The notes under the pieces were generated by a model. That model ran no database searches. It was given only the letters and a program-made list of their open reading frames with translations, and was not told where the DNA came from. A stretch of 64,000 nucleotides of DNA, from assembly GCF_003710915.1 (NCBI RefSeq), contig NZ_RHHR01000045.1, forward strand, positions 22,360 through 86,359, read 5' to 3'. Shown in pieces: positions 43,774-52,947 of the stretch. The stretch comes from Brevibacillus invocatus (GTDB lineage Bacteria; Bacillota; Bacilli; Brevibacillales; Brevibacillaceae). The translations under genes and the position numbers were made by a program. Within the stretch, counting starts at the first letter, position 1; each line of letters opens with the position of its first letter.

Positions 43774-44670
43774 TCATCGAAAAAACTGGTTCAGGAGTTG
43801 TTGCATATCTTCTGGAATGGGCTCTCTGAAATGCATCTCATTTCCGCTTCGAGGATGGACAAAAGCAAGCTCAGCCGCATGAAGGGCCTGTCTGCCGATG
43901 TGTGTACGCGCCCCGCCATACAGATCATCTCCAGCCAATGGATGGCCTCGATGGCTCATGTGAACACGTATCTGATGGGTTCTGCCCGTCTCCAGCCTCA
44001 ATTCCACAAAGCTCATGCCTTCACCGTGAGTCAGCACGCGAAAATGCGTAACCGCCGATTGCCCGTCAGCACGCACCTGACGTGTGATAAAGGAATTTTC
44101 AGCAAGCCCGATTGGCTCATCCATCGTTCCAGCCCCAGGCTCAACGATCCCTTCTGCAATCGCCAGGTACGTACGCTTCAGACTGCGGTCCTGCTGCATC
44201 CTGCTAAACTGCTCGTGCGCCCACTGGTTTTTGGCTATGATCAGCAAGCCGGAAGTATCCTTATCCAGACGGTTAACAGCGCGAAACCTGCGCTTCTCAC
44301 CCTGCCTTTTCCAATAGGCAATGACGCCGTTGGCCAGCGTCCCCGATGCGTGATTGCCCGTAGGATGGACGACAAGTCCCGCTGGTTTTGCAATGACCAT
44401 CAAGTCTTCGTCTTCATAGCGGATGACGAGGGGCATCTCTTCCGGAGCCACGGCTTCCGTCTCTTCTTCGTTGACCAGCACCACGATTACGTCACCTGCT
44501 TGCAACCGTTCATTTACAAACACCAGTGTACCGTTGCGCGTAATCAGTCCTTTAAATTTTGCTCGAATCAGCAGTCGGCGGGAGACCCCGTATCGCTTTT
44601 GCAGAACTTCACGCACCGTCTGTCCTGCGTCTGCGGCATCTGCTGTAAAACGTATCAATTCTTCCTGCAT
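43774..44670 (-). CDS. RluA-family pseudouridine synthase
   Basis: 298 residues. An N-terminal S4-like RNA-binding domain (residues 14-60) precedes the catalytic domain, whose RAVNRLDKDTSGLLIIAKN motif has the nucleophilic Asp at residue 136. The family usually has H-R-L-D; here Asn replaces the His, a mild variation. Later motifs are LRLETGRTHQIRVHMSHRGH. It modifies uridines in rRNA or tRNA. AAAGGAG precedes the ATG by seven bases. Resembles the YjbO/YhcT-type paralogues of Bacillus. Confidence 0.9.
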   Translation of the reverse strand: MQEELIRFTADAADAGQTVREVLQKRYGVSRRLLIRAKFKGLITRNGTLVFVNERLQAGDVIVVLVNEEETEAVAPEEMPLVIRYEDEDLMVIAKPAGLVVHPTGNHASGTLANGVIAYWKRQGEKRRFRAVNRLDKDTSGLLIIAKNQWAHEQFSRMQQDRSLKRTYLAIAEGIVEPGAGTMDEPIGLAENSFITRQVRADGQSAVTHFRVLTHGEGMSFVELRLETGRTHQIRVHMSHRGHPLAGDDLYGGARTHIGRQALHAAELAFVHPRSGNEMHFREPIPEDMQQLLNQFFR

Positions 44671-44722
44671 GCTGTCTCTCCTTTAGGTCATACCTGAATC
44701 CCAGTATAGCAAAAGGAGGCCT

Positions 44723-45220
44723 TTACAGGTATTGGCTGCGAGAATTGCTTTTCACTTCAATCACGAAAGCATGTCCCGCGTCCCCTTGATCCCACTGGGC
44801 ACGAACATCAAACAAATACCAGCCTGGCTGTTCGGGAACCTTCCACTGGTTTCCGTTTTCCAAGGTTTGCTCGATCTGGCTGGAACCAACCCATTGGGTG
44901 ACGACCATCGATTGTTCCGCAGGCGGAAGGTCATACGAAATGGTCAGTACTGCCCCGGGCTGAACCTGTAAGGGAGAGGGCTTTTTCTCGGCTATGATTT
45001 CAGGTGGTGCTGCCGTGTCCGTGCAAGTGGCTTCATCTTCTACACTCCAGCAAAAGGAAGTTGGAACCGTCATTGCGGACTTTTCCTTCCAGGCAATCAC
45101 TGGATTCGGTGGAGTAAGAAATTGCTGCTGAGCAGCTCGATCTATGGAATCAGCCTGACATCCCGCAAGCAACAGCATAGACGCTAGGCACATTTTCATA
45201 GCAATCCCAGACATTTTCAT
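44723..45220 (-). CDS. Putative lipoprotein of unknown function
   Basis: 165 residues. The signal peptide MKMSGIAMKMCLASMLLLAGC ends with lipobox LLAGC. The mature part has a C-terminal beta-sandwich-like region (TISYDLPPAEQSMVVTQWVG, WYLFDVRAQWDQGDAGHAF), reminiscent of small extracytoplasmic Ig-like folds, with two further cysteines that could form a disulfide. AGAGGTG precedes the ATG. A terminator on the same strand (45245-45280) lies upstream of the start, so it is transcribed separately from the MBL gene. Confidence 0.75.
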   Translation of the reverse strand: MKMSGIAMKMCLASMLLLAGCQADSIDRAAQQQFLTPPNPVIAWKEKSAMTVPTSFCWSVEDEATCTDTAAPPEIIAEKKPSPLQVQPGAVLTISYDLPPAEQSMVVTQWVGSSQIEQTLENGNQWKVPEQPGWYLFDVRAQWDQGDAGHAFVIEVKSNSRSQYL

Positions 45221-45244
45221 ACGATCACCTCTACAATAGGACGC

Positions 45245-45280
45245 AAAAAGAGCCGGATTCGTTTCCTCCGGCCCCTTCTT
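45245..45280 (-). terminator. Intrinsic terminator
   Basis: GCCGGA pairs with TCCGGC; T-rich tail (five T) on the minus strand after the MBL hydrolase gene. Confidence 0.85.
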
Positions 45281-45304
45281 ATTTCCTGCGAGATCCTCGT
45301 GTTC

Positions 45305-45997
45305 TTATATTCGACTCGGGATCAACGGCGCAGCCCCCATCTTTTCCAGGTACTCATTCAGCTGTTCCTCCGGATTTTTGACCGGCTTACCGTGACAAAC
45401 CTCCAGATGAGTCGGACGTATTTCCCGTACGATCACACTGCTTTTCACCGCTTCCGCCATATCTGCCGTAAACATGGGCATCGGTCTGTTCAGCTTGCCT
45501 GCTTTCGACGTGAACAGATCCCCTGCCAGTAAGACGCGGTCCTGCTCATGATAATAAACGACATGACCAGGGGAATGACCCGGAGTCAGATAAGGCTGCA
45601 GGCCACCGATTGGCGCTAATGCTCCATGCTCGTCTTGTGGCAATGGTCGAGCCAATCCTTTGACCACATTTTTTTCCGCTTTTTTTCGGCGTGGGTAGAT
45701 TTGATCGCCTTCCATATATGGAATTTCGATGGTATGCGCATACACTGGTACCTGTTTTTGCTCCAGGATTTGCTTGATTGCTCCTACGTGATCAGAATGA
45801 CCGTGGGTAAGTACGATTTGTTTCAGCTCTCCCAGCTTCAACTGCTCGAGATGCGAAAGAATCCCTTTTGCCATAAAAGGCATCCCCGCATCCACCAGTG
45901 TCACGCCATCTTCTTCTTGCACTAGCCAAACTCGGCACGGTATGAGCAACCAAGACCGAAGGCTCCATATATGCTTGGATATTTGCTCTGCTTTCAT
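45305..45997 (-). CDS. MBL-fold metallo-hydrolase
   Basis: 230 residues, a compact metallo-beta-lactamase fold of the glyoxalase II-like group. The zinc motif is LTHGHSDHVGAI, followed by TPGHSPGHVVYYHEQDRVLL and GDLF. No signal peptide. AAGGAG lies nine bases before the ATG. The promoter is nearly perfect and is flanked by two operator-like palindromes, so its expression is under tight repression by an unknown regulator. The substrate is not known. Confidence 0.87.
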   Translation of the reverse strand: MKAEQISKHIWSLRSWLLIPCRVWLVQEEDGVTLVDAGMPFMAKGILSHLEQLKLGELKQIVLTHGHSDHVGAIKQILEQKQVPVYAHTIEIPYMEGDQIYPRRKKAEKNVVKGLARPLPQDEHGALAPIGGLQPYLTPGHSPGHVVYYHEQDRVLLAGDLFTSKAGKLNRPMPMFTADMAEAVKSSVIVREIRPTHLEVCHGKPVKNPEEQLNEYLEKMGAAPLIPSRI

Positions 45998-46060
45998 ACT
46001 TCCGCGCTCCTTCTATTATCAATTGTCCTAATTTCCATTTGAACTTCAACGCCCTTTTGG

Positions 46061-46103
46061 TAACCAATGGTTATAATATAACCTGTGGTTACTAATCTGT
46101 CAA
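46061..46103 (-). promoter_or_regulatory. Sigma-A promoter with two 13-base operators
   Basis: TTGACA (46103-46098), a 17-base spacer, TATATT (46080-46075). TAACCAATGGTTA (46061-46073) and TAACCTGTGGTTA (46079-46091), both palindromic, lie on either side of the -10 box with centres 18 bases apart. The arrangement fits a dimeric repressor covering the promoter of the MBL gene. Confidence 0.7.
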
Positions 46104-46189
46104 TCGAAGTTTGATCATGTCATCAAATTTGTCAGAACGTACTATCAATGAAAATGAAAACCTCAGCAATTTAAAGGGGTAAGAGTAAT

Positions 46190-46279
46190 ATGGCTATCAA
46201 AGAAACATGGACAATGAGCAATGTACGGTTTCGAATCATGATCCTCATGACGTTCGCTGTTATAAAAGTTTTCAAATAA
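46190..46279 (+). pseudogene. N-terminal remnant of an ACS-type MFS transporter gene
   Basis: A good ribosome binding site (AAAGGGG) and ATG open a 29-codon frame, MSNVRFRIMILMTFAVI near its end. This looks like the start of an anion:cation symporter-type MFS protein, where first segment NVR..I..L.F...I leads to NYMDR. Here it breaks off to VFK and stop. Just after, AAAGGAG and ATG (46293-46295) start another frame of four codons, as though the start of the next gene was also left behind by a deletion. Confidence 0.5.
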
Positions 46280-46305
46280 GAAAGGAGCTGTGATGCATAG
46301 ACGAT

Positions 46306-46339
46306 AAAAAAACCCTCTTCGTCACGGATGAGAAGAGGG
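46306..46339 (-). terminator. Intrinsic terminator of tpx
   Basis: CCCTCTTC (46313-46320) pairs with GAAGAGGG (46332-46339), seven T on the minus strand. Confidence 0.92.
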
Positions 46340-46362
46340 CTGCATTTCTGATCTTGCTTGGC

Positions 46363-46881
46363 TTACTTCGCAGCTTGAGCAGCTGCAATCGCCGCTTCGT
46401 AGTTCGGATGCTCGCCAGCAGCCGGTACATACTCGGCATAAACCACTTTATCGTTTGCGTCCACCACGAATACTGCGCGGGACAGCAGACGGAATTCCTT
46501 GATCAATACGCCATAGGCAGTACCGAAGGACAGGTCTTTGTAATCAGAAACCGTTTGTACTTTTTCGATGCCTGCAGCACCGCACCAGCGTTTTTGGCCA
46601 AATGGCAGGTCAACAGATACCGTCAGGATGGTTACGCCATCCAGTTTCGCTGCTTCTTCGTTGAAACGGCGAGTTTGTGCATCGCATACGCCTGTATCCA
46701 AGGAAGGGACTACGGAGATGATGCGAACCGTTCCTTTGGAATCAGCCAGAGAAACAGCAGACAAGTCGTTCGCAACTACAGTGAAATCTGGAGCGGTATC
46801 TCCTACTTTGATTTCAGGACCAACCAGTGTAACAGGTCCTTTGAATTGAAATGCGCCTTGGCGCTCTACAGCAGTTGTCAT
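46363..46881 (-). CDS. tpx: Thiol peroxidase (atypical 2-Cys peroxiredoxin)
   Basis: 172 residues. Reduces hydrogen and organic peroxides with thioredoxin as electron donor. Peroxidatic Cys66 is in SLDTGVCDAQTRRF, and resolving Cys100 in KRWCGAAG, the spacing that defines Tpx. The ATG has GAGGAGG eight bases upstream. Monocistronic with its own terminator. Confidence 0.95.
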   Translation of the reverse strand: MTTAVERQGAFQFKGPVTLVGPEIKVGDTAPDFTVVANDLSAVSLADSKGTVRIISVVPSLDTGVCDAQTRRFNEEAAKLDGVTILTVSVDLPFGQKRWCGAAGIEKVQTVSDYKDLSFGTAYGVLIKEFRLLSRAVFVVDANDKVVYAEYVPAAGEHPNYEAAIAAAQAAK

Positions 46882-46968
46882 GATTTCTTCCTCCTCACCA
46901 ATCTGTTCATATGTACCCTTTCATCATACCCTATCATTCACTTTTTTTCACTATGCCAATAGTAGAAA

Positions 46969-47502
46969 TTACAGGTTTACTTGCACTTTATCCGAGCTCT
47001 TCGGCTCCACTTTTACAATTCGCTTTAACTCGTGCTCATATTCCCAGTCCGTTTTCTCATTTAATTCATGACAGCGCATCAAGCCATGATAGAGAGCAAA
47101 GAGAAATTGGACATTTTTCAGCTCATAACGATGGCCGTGCGCTTTAGGCAAGACGGTGTTGACGATTTCGATTTGGTAAGTCGCTTTTTCCCGTCTTTTC
47201 CGCGTCGGTACGACATACCCCATCTGCTTGAGTACAAAGCCGATGTCAAACGCGCCTTCATCGTCAAAATCAATGGTCTCATCCGATGTGGCCAAACACT
47301 CCAGCATCGTTCCAAAGTCCAGCAGATCGTAACAGGCCGGCTTGGGCATGGCCAGGACAGAGCCGTCATTGTTGACGAAGTAGATATGGTCGCGATAGTG
47401 GAAAATCAATTCGTCTTCAGGCACTTCATCCGGGAACATCCAGGATGTCGAGGGAATCAACAATCGCCAGATCTGGGCAGGGGTCTCGTTCAGGATTTCC
47501 AT
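46969..47502 (-). CDS. Uncharacterised protein
   Basis: 177 residues, acidic N-terminal half (FPDEVPEDELIFHYRDHIYF) and basic C-terminal part. No signal peptide or membrane segment. Not recognised. AAAGGAG lies twelve bases before the ATG, rather far. It is 50 bases downstream of the GGCT-like gene on the same strand, and they may form a unit. Confidence 0.65.
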   Translation of the reverse strand: MEILNETPAQIWRLLIPSTSWMFPDEVPEDELIFHYRDHIYFVNNDGSVLAMPKPACYDLLDFGTMLECLATSDETIDFDDEGAFDIGFVLKQMGYVVPTRKRREKATYQIEIVNTVLPKAHGHRYELKNVQFLFALYHGLMRCHELNEKTDWEYEHELKRIVKVEPKSSDKVQVNL

Positions 47503-47552
47503 GACTCAGGACCACTCCTTTCCCCTACCAGTCTTGGCAAAATCATCCTTGA

Positions 47553-47984
47553 CTATTCAGGCTGCTTTCCCCGCATGAAATGAGCCCAATCTCCATCGTG
47601 AACGGGTGTGCCCTCTGCTCTGACGTACTTGGCATCTACGTAGCGATAGGCATAGACACGCTGGTCCTCCTGCCCATCAGCCAGCTTGGCCCATACCTCG
47701 ATCCGCTCGTACTCATTGCGCGGATCATGGGGACCATAATAGGTCTCCAGCTCGTCCAGCTCCGCCAATACAGTCTCGTAATCCTGTGGTTCAAAGCGAA
47801 GAATGACGCCTTTTACCATACCATCGCCGTCCAGGATACCGGGATACCCCATCGGCAAATGAAACAGCTCTCCTTTTACTTCAGCCGGAATCGCTTCGTG
47901 TTTATACGGCTGCACATAGTTTTCGTAATTCTCCCACCCCGCAAGCAAGGTTCCGTACACAAAAATCGGCAGTTTTGTTTCCAT
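47553..47984 (-). CDS. Gamma-glutamylcyclotransferase-like (GGCT/BtrG fold) protein
   Basis: 143 residues. The GGCT fold signature is at the N-terminus, LPIFVYGTLLAGWENYE, with the Y-G-S/T-L-x-x-G substrate loop. The catalytic glutamate is probably in LAELDELETYYGPHDP. Members cyclise gamma-glutamyl groups to 5-oxoproline, but substrates vary. I take the start at ATG 47984 as it begins directly at the fold; the longer frame adds 84 residues that do not belong to the family. Upstream GGTG is a weak ribosome binding site. Confidence 0.8.
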   Translation of the reverse strand: METKLPIFVYGTLLAGWENYENYVQPYKHEAIPAEVKGELFHLPMGYPGILDGDGMVKGVILRFEPQDYETVLAELDELETYYGPHDPRNEYERIEVWAKLADGQEDQRVYAYRYVDAKYVRAEGTPVHDGDWAHFMRGKQPE

Positions 47985-48101
47985 GTTAACACCATCCCGA
48001 TGAAATTTTGAAAAGGACTGTCTTCTGTAACTATTATTTTGTATATTTACACTATATAAAAAATTCAAAAGTATTTGGAGAGATGAAGGGAGAGAAATTT
48101 C

Positions 48102-51100
48102 ATGCTTTCTAAAAAAATCAATCGCTTGCTCGTAGCGAACCGCGGTGAGATCGCCATCCGCATCTTCCGTGCTGCCACTGAATTGGGCATTCGCACGGTC
48201 GCTGTCTATTCCGAGCAGGATAACGTTTCCATTCATCGTTTTAAGGCGGATGAATCCTACCTAGTCGGAGCCGGAAAAGGACCGATCGAAGCCTACCTCG
48301 ACATCGAGAGCATCATCGAGATCGCCAAACGCAACGATATCGATGCCATTCACCCGGGATACGGCTTTCTCGCAGAAAATGCGGAATTCGCCAAGCGCTG
48401 TCAGGAAGAAGGAATCATTTTCATTGGTCCTTCTCCCACTCTGATTGAAAAATTTGGGGACAAGGTCGAAGCGCGGCGCATGGCCATTGAGGCCAATATT
48501 CCCGTCATCCCGGGAACGCCTGAGCCTATCGAAACCCTTCAGGAAGCGATGCTTTTCGCCAAGGAGTACGGCTACCCGATCATTATCAAAGGTGTATCGG
48601 GCGGCGGCGGCCGGGGGATGCGTATCGTGCGCAGCCAAGACGAGCTGCAGGATGCATTGGATCGCGCCCGCTCGGAAGCACGCTCTTCTTTTGGTAATGC
48701 CAAAGTCTACCTAGAGCGCTATCTGGAGCAGCCCAAGCACATTGAGGTACAGATTCTGGGCGACCAGCACGGCAATATCGTGCATTTGTTCGAGCGTGAC
48801 TGCTCCGTGCAGCGCCGCCATCAAAAAGTGGTCGAAGTCGCGCCCAGTCTTTCGCTCGACGACAAGCTGCGCGAGGCGATCTGTCAGGCAGCGCTGACTT
48901 TGATGCAAAAAGCTGGCTATGCCAACGCAGGCACCGTAGAGTTCTTACTCACTCCCGATAAACAGTTTTACTTTATTGAAGTCAACCCGCGTATTCAAGT
49001 GGAGCACACCATTACCGAATTGATCACCGGCATCGATATCGTTCAAGCACAAATTCGTGTAGCGGAAGGCCATGCCTTGTCCGATGAAGCGATTGGAATT
49101 GCCTCTCAGGATGCTATTCAGATGAGCGGCTACGCGATTCAGTGCCGCGTCACCACAGAAGACGCAGAAAACAACTTCCTGCCTGATGCGGGACGCCTTT
49201 TGGCTTGGCGCTCTGGCGGAGGCTTTGGAGTAAGGCTGGATGGTGGCAACGGCTATCCGGGAGCCATCATCACACCTTTTTACGATTCCCTGCTTGTAAA
49301 AATCTCTACCTACGGGACCAACTTCGATCAGGCTGCTCGCAAAATGCTGCGTACCCTGCGTGAATTCCGGATTCGCGGCGTAAAGACCAATCTCCCGTTC
49401 CTGGAGAATGTCGTCACGCATCCTGATTTTCTCAGTGGGGAATACGATACTTCGTTTATCGATACCAAGCCGGAGCTGTTCATCTTCCCGGGTCGTCAGG
49501 ATCGTGGAACCAAGCTGCTTTCCTACATCGGTGAGACGATCGTAAACGGCTATCCCGGGCTTGCCAACACGGAGAAAAAACCGCATTTTGATACCCCGCG
49601 CATTCCGCGGACACCTTTTGCCCAGCCTTATCCAGACGGAACGAAGCAGATTTTGGAGCAGCAAGGAGCGGAAGGGCTGGTACGCTGGATTCAGGAGCAA
49701 AAACAAGTCCTGCTGACAGACACCACATTCCGTGATGCTCATCAGTCCTTGTTTGCGACGCGAGTTCGCACCTATGATCTGGCTTCCGTCGCTGAGGCGA
49801 CTGGCAAGCTCGGTGCCGGACTTTTCTCCCTGGAGATGTGGGGCGGAGCAACCTTTGATACTTCCATGCGGTTCCTGCAGGAATCACCTTGGGAAAGATT
49901 GCAAATTTTGCGTGAGCGAATACCCAATGTCTTGTTCCAGATGCTGCTGCGCGGGGCAAACGGAGTCGGCTATACCAATTATCCGGACAATGTCATTCAC
50001 TCCTTCGTCAAGGCGTCTGCCGAGCAAGGAATTGACGTCTTCCGGATCTTTGACAGCCTGAACTGGCTGCCAGGGATGCAAACGGCCATCGAGGCAGTCT
50101 GCAATACCGGCAAGATTGCGGAAGCTGCCATCTGCTACACCGGCGATATTCTCGATCCGTCCAAAACCAAGTACACGCTGGCCTATTACGTCAACCTCGC
50201 CAAGGAATTAGAAAAAGCAGGTGCTCACATCCTGGCGATCAAAGATATGGCCGGTCTGCTCAAGCCATATGCCGCCTATGAGCTGGTCCGTGCATTAAAG
50301 CAAGAGATCGGGATTCCGATCCATCTGCATACCCACGATACCTCCGGCAACGGCGCAGCCATGCTGCTCAAAGCCATCGAAGCCGGTGTCGACATCGTAG
50401 ATGCATGCGTCAGCTCCATGTCTGGCCTGACTTCGCAGCCAAGCCTCAATGGCTTGATCGCGACCCTTGCCCATACGGACCGGGATACAGGTCTATCCCT
50501 CGATTCCTTCAACAAGCTGTCCGACTATTGGGAGGATGTTCGCCCTTACTACCAAGGCTTTGAAAGCGGCATGAAGTCGAGCAATACAGAAGTATATGTT
50601 CATGAAATGCCAGGCGGGCAGTATACCAACCTGGAGCAGCAAGCGAAAGCAGTCGGTCTGGAAGGGCGCTGGGATGAGGTTAAACAGATGTACGCCGTCG
50701 TCAACCAAATGTGTGGCGATATTGTCAAAGTAACCCCTTCTTCCAAGGTTGTCGGTGATCTCGCCCTATTCATGGTACAAAATAATCTGACGGAAGAAAA
50801 CATTTGGGATAAAGGGGAGCGCCTTGATTTCCCTGACTCCGTCATCCAGTTCTTTCAAGGTTACCTGGGTCAGCCTCCAGGAGGCTTCCCGAAACGTTTG
50901 CAGGATCTGGTGCTAAAAGGTCGCGATGCCTTTACCGCTCGTCCAGGCGAACTGCTGCCACCAGTCGATTTTGAAAAAGTCGCCGTAGAGCTGGTCGAGA
51001 AAATCGGTCGTGAGCCGAATGAATTGGACGTACTTTCCTACATCATGTATCCGCAGGTTTATCTGCAGTACGAGCAGCGTGCGAAAGAGTACGGCGACCT

Positions 51101-51548
51101 GTCCGTGTTGAATACGCCTACTTTCTTCTACGGATTGCGCCCTGGCGAGGAAACGGCCATTACGATTGAGCGAGGCAAAACCTTGATCATCAAGCTGGTC
51201 GCAGTAGGGGAGCTTCACCCTGACGGCAGACGCATCATTTACTTCGAGCTGAATGGACAGCCGCGAGAAATTTTTATCCGTGACCGTTCCGCCCAGATTT
51301 CTGAAAAAATACGCCGCAAAGCGGATACCCAGAATTCCGGACACCTGGGAGCCTCTATGCCGGGCAAAGTCTTGAAGGTGTTGATCAGCGAGGGTGACAA
51401 AGTGCGCAGAGGCGAGCATTTGCTCGTCAGCGAAGCGATGAAAATGGAGACGACGATTCAGGCTCCGATGGATGGAAAAATCAAGGCCGTCCATGTCAAA
51501 GCGGGCGATGCTATTGAAACCGGCGATTTGTTGATTGAAATGGAATGA
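48102..51548 (+). CDS. pyc: Pyruvate carboxylase
   Basis: 1148 residues, the full single-chain form. Carboxylates pyruvate to oxaloacetate with ATP, bicarbonate and biotin, replenishing the TCA cycle. The N-terminal biotin carboxylase (about 1-450) shows the ATP-grasp loop KGVSGGGGRGMRIV and EVNPRIQVEHT. The carboxyltransferase (about 535-800) shows LLTDTTFRDAHQSL and AIKDMAGLLKP. The C-terminal biotinyl domain has EAMKMET with the biotinylated Lys near residue 1114. GGGAG lies nine bases before the ATG, behind an AT-rich promoter region. Confidence 0.97.
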   Translation: MLSKKINRLLVANRGEIAIRIFRAATELGIRTVAVYSEQDNVSIHRFKADESYLVGAGKGPIEAYLDIESIIEIAKRNDIDAIHPGYGFLAENAEFAKRCQEEGIIFIGPSPTLIEKFGDKVEARRMAIEANIPVIPGTPEPIETLQEAMLFAKEYGYPIIIKGVSGGGGRGMRIVRSQDELQDALDRARSEARSSFGNAKVYLERYLEQPKHIEVQILGDQHGNIVHLFERDCSVQRRHQKVVEVAPSLSLDDKLREAICQAALTLMQKAGYANAGTVEFLLTPDKQFYFIEVNPRIQVEHTITELITGIDIVQAQIRVAEGHALSDEAIGIASQDAIQMSGYAIQCRVTTEDAENNFLPDAGRLLAWRSGGGFGVRLDGGNGYPGAIITPFYDSLLVKISTYGTNFDQAARKMLRTLREFRIRGVKTNLPFLENVVTHPDFLSGEYDTSFIDTKPELFIFPGRQDRGTKLLSYIGETIVNGYPGLANTEKKPHFDTPRIPRTPFAQPYPDGTKQILEQQGAEGLVRWIQEQKQVLLTDTTFRDAHQSLFATRVRTYDLASVAEATGKLGAGLFSLEMWGGATFDTSMRFLQESPWERLQILRERIPNVLFQMLLRGANGVGYTNYPDNVIHSFVKASAEQGIDVFRIFDSLNWLPGMQTAIEAVCNTGKIAEAAICYTGDILDPSKTKYTLAYYVNLAKELEKAGAHILAIKDMAGLLKPYAAYELVRALKQEIGIPIHLHTHDTSGNGAAMLLKAIEAGVDIVDACVSSMSGLTSQPSLNGLIATLAHTDRDTGLSLDSFNKLSDYWEDVRPYYQGFESGMKSSNTEVYVHEMPGGQYTNLEQQAKAVGLEGRWDEVKQMYAVVNQMCGDIVKVTPSSKVVGDLALFMVQNNLTEENIWDKGERLDFPDSVIQFFQGYLGQPPGGFPKRLQDLVLKGRDAFTARPGELLPPVDFEKVAVELVEKIGREPNELDVLSYIMYPQVYLQYEQRAKEYGDLSVLNTPTFFYGLRPGEETAITIERGKTLIIKLVAVGELHPDGRRIIYFELNGQPREIFIRDRSAQISEKIRRKADTQNSGHLGASMPGKVLKVLISEGDKVRRGEHLLVSEAMKMETTIQAPMDGKIKAVHVKAGDAIETGDLLIEME

Positions 51549-51601
51549 CATTCCTCTATAACGGTAAGTAACGAACGTTATACGTTACGGAGGTGACTTG
51601 C

Positions 51602-52852
51602 ATGAGACTGGATCGGGTCAATCATACGCCGTTTAGCCATCGCGTGGGCCGATATCATTTTCAAATGGCGCAGGCGAGACTGAATACGCCTGTCGAACCT
51701 GTCTTCACCTACAGTCTGCAGCCCTTTTACGCCAGGCAACAGGAATGGGTAACGGAGCTTTCCCACTCTTTGTCTCGGCTCTACCGCTTTTCTGCTGAAT
51801 TGGATGAAGCAGCCAGAGAATTTGATCCTGCCCGAAAAAACAGTGCTGTGAACAAGCGCATGGCGATGAGTTCTCATCCGGAGGCTGCTACAGCAAATGC
51901 TCTGCCAGAGACAGTGTCTGCGACGTATGAGCTGTCGGTCTACAAGCTGGCGACAGGCCAAACCAATCGCAGCCCATGGGGTCACCGCGATGCTTCCAAT
52001 CCAGTCCAAGCAGGTCACCAGGAATTCACGCTTTCCATCGGGGAACAGGAGAAAATACTCACTTTGTACTCCGCCCCTTCTGACACCTACGGGAGCGTCC
52101 TGCGCCGTATGGCTGCAGCGATCAATCAAAGCCAGATGGGTGTAACTGCGCGCATGGAAACGAACCATGAGCAGCAATCGCTGGTTGTGCAAACAACACT
52201 GACCGGGGCAAAACAAGCCTTTACCCTGCGTGACCGAGTTGGCAACAGTATACGGGCATTGGGGCTCCAACAGGCTGAAACGCCTGCTGGAGATGCCGAA
52301 TTCAGTCTGAACCACCTGCGACAGCACTCTCAAACCAATCAATTTACGATCGAGAATGGGCAAGTACGAGTATCCTTGCATCAGGTGAGCAGAGAGCCTA
52401 TACGCATCGAAATTGCAAGGGATACCGACCATCTCCTCCAACAAAGCAAAACTCTCGTGCACCGTTACAATCGATTGCTAGCTTTCCTGAACGAGCATCA
52501 GGACGTACTCGCAACGCAAAAACTGGATACGTTTCAGCGAGTAGCCCGCGCGGCTGAAGGTCGCCTTCGACCGTTTGGCATAGAGCTTCTCTCCAATGGC
52601 GAGCTGTCTCTCAACGAGTCCGCATGGCGCGAAGCTGTAGACATGGATTATGTTGGCTTTACGGATGCGATGAAAGGGTTGACGCGACAGTTTCGCGAAG
52701 AGACGCTGCAACTGCAGAAGGCTCCTTTAGGCAGTTACTCTCGCTCTCATGAGGAGACCCAGAGCGACAATCCGTACATCTCGCAATCGTGGTCGAGTCT
52801 CCACTATTTGTATACAGCCAAGACAGGTCTGATTCTCGACCTGCTTTGGTAA
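51602..52852 (+). CDS. FliD-like protein of unknown role
   Basis: 416 residues. Several stretches resemble the hook-associated cap protein FliD: TYELSVYKLATGQTNRS, EFTLSIGEQ, YGSVLRRMAAAINQSQMGV, then NQFTIENGQVRVSLH, and the C-terminal VHRYNRLLAFLNEHQ with LRPFGIELLSNGELSLNE. There is no signal peptide and no flagellar gene nearby. It sits 53 bases after pyc on the same strand with a strong GGAGGTG site. It may be a divergent flagellar or secreted adhesin-like protein; the assignment rests on pattern alone. Confidence 0.6.
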   Translation: MRLDRVNHTPFSHRVGRYHFQMAQARLNTPVEPVFTYSLQPFYARQQEWVTELSHSLSRLYRFSAELDEAAREFDPARKNSAVNKRMAMSSHPEAATANALPETVSATYELSVYKLATGQTNRSPWGHRDASNPVQAGHQEFTLSIGEQEKILTLYSAPSDTYGSVLRRMAAAINQSQMGVTARMETNHEQQSLVVQTTLTGAKQAFTLRDRVGNSIRALGLQQAETPAGDAEFSLNHLRQHSQTNQFTIENGQVRVSLHQVSREPIRIEIARDTDHLLQQSKTLVHRYNRLLAFLNEHQDVLATQKLDTFQRVARAAEGRLRPFGIELLSNGELSLNESAWREAVDMDYVGFTDAMKGLTRQFREETLQLQKAPLGSYSRSHEETQSDNPYISQSWSSLHYLYTAKTGLILDLLW

Positions 52853-52865
52853 TTGCTCCACCATG

Positions 52866-52912
52866 ACAAAAGAAACAGGTAAGCCAATTCTCCTGGCCTG
52901 CCTGTTTCTTTC
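52866..52912. terminator. Bidirectional intrinsic terminator
   Basis: AAAGAAACAGG (52868-52878) pairs with CCTGTTTCTTT (52901-52911), with an inner AGCC/GGCC stem. It separates the FliD-like gene from gerW. Confidence 0.85.
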
Positions 52913-52947
52913 ATGTATCGGAAAAAACGATTTAGTTGGTCGCTTGC

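Noticed and set aside
48945..49742. Minus-strand frame of 265 codons opposite pyc
   Set aside because: Covered by the biotin carboxylase region of pyc on the other strand; no start signal.
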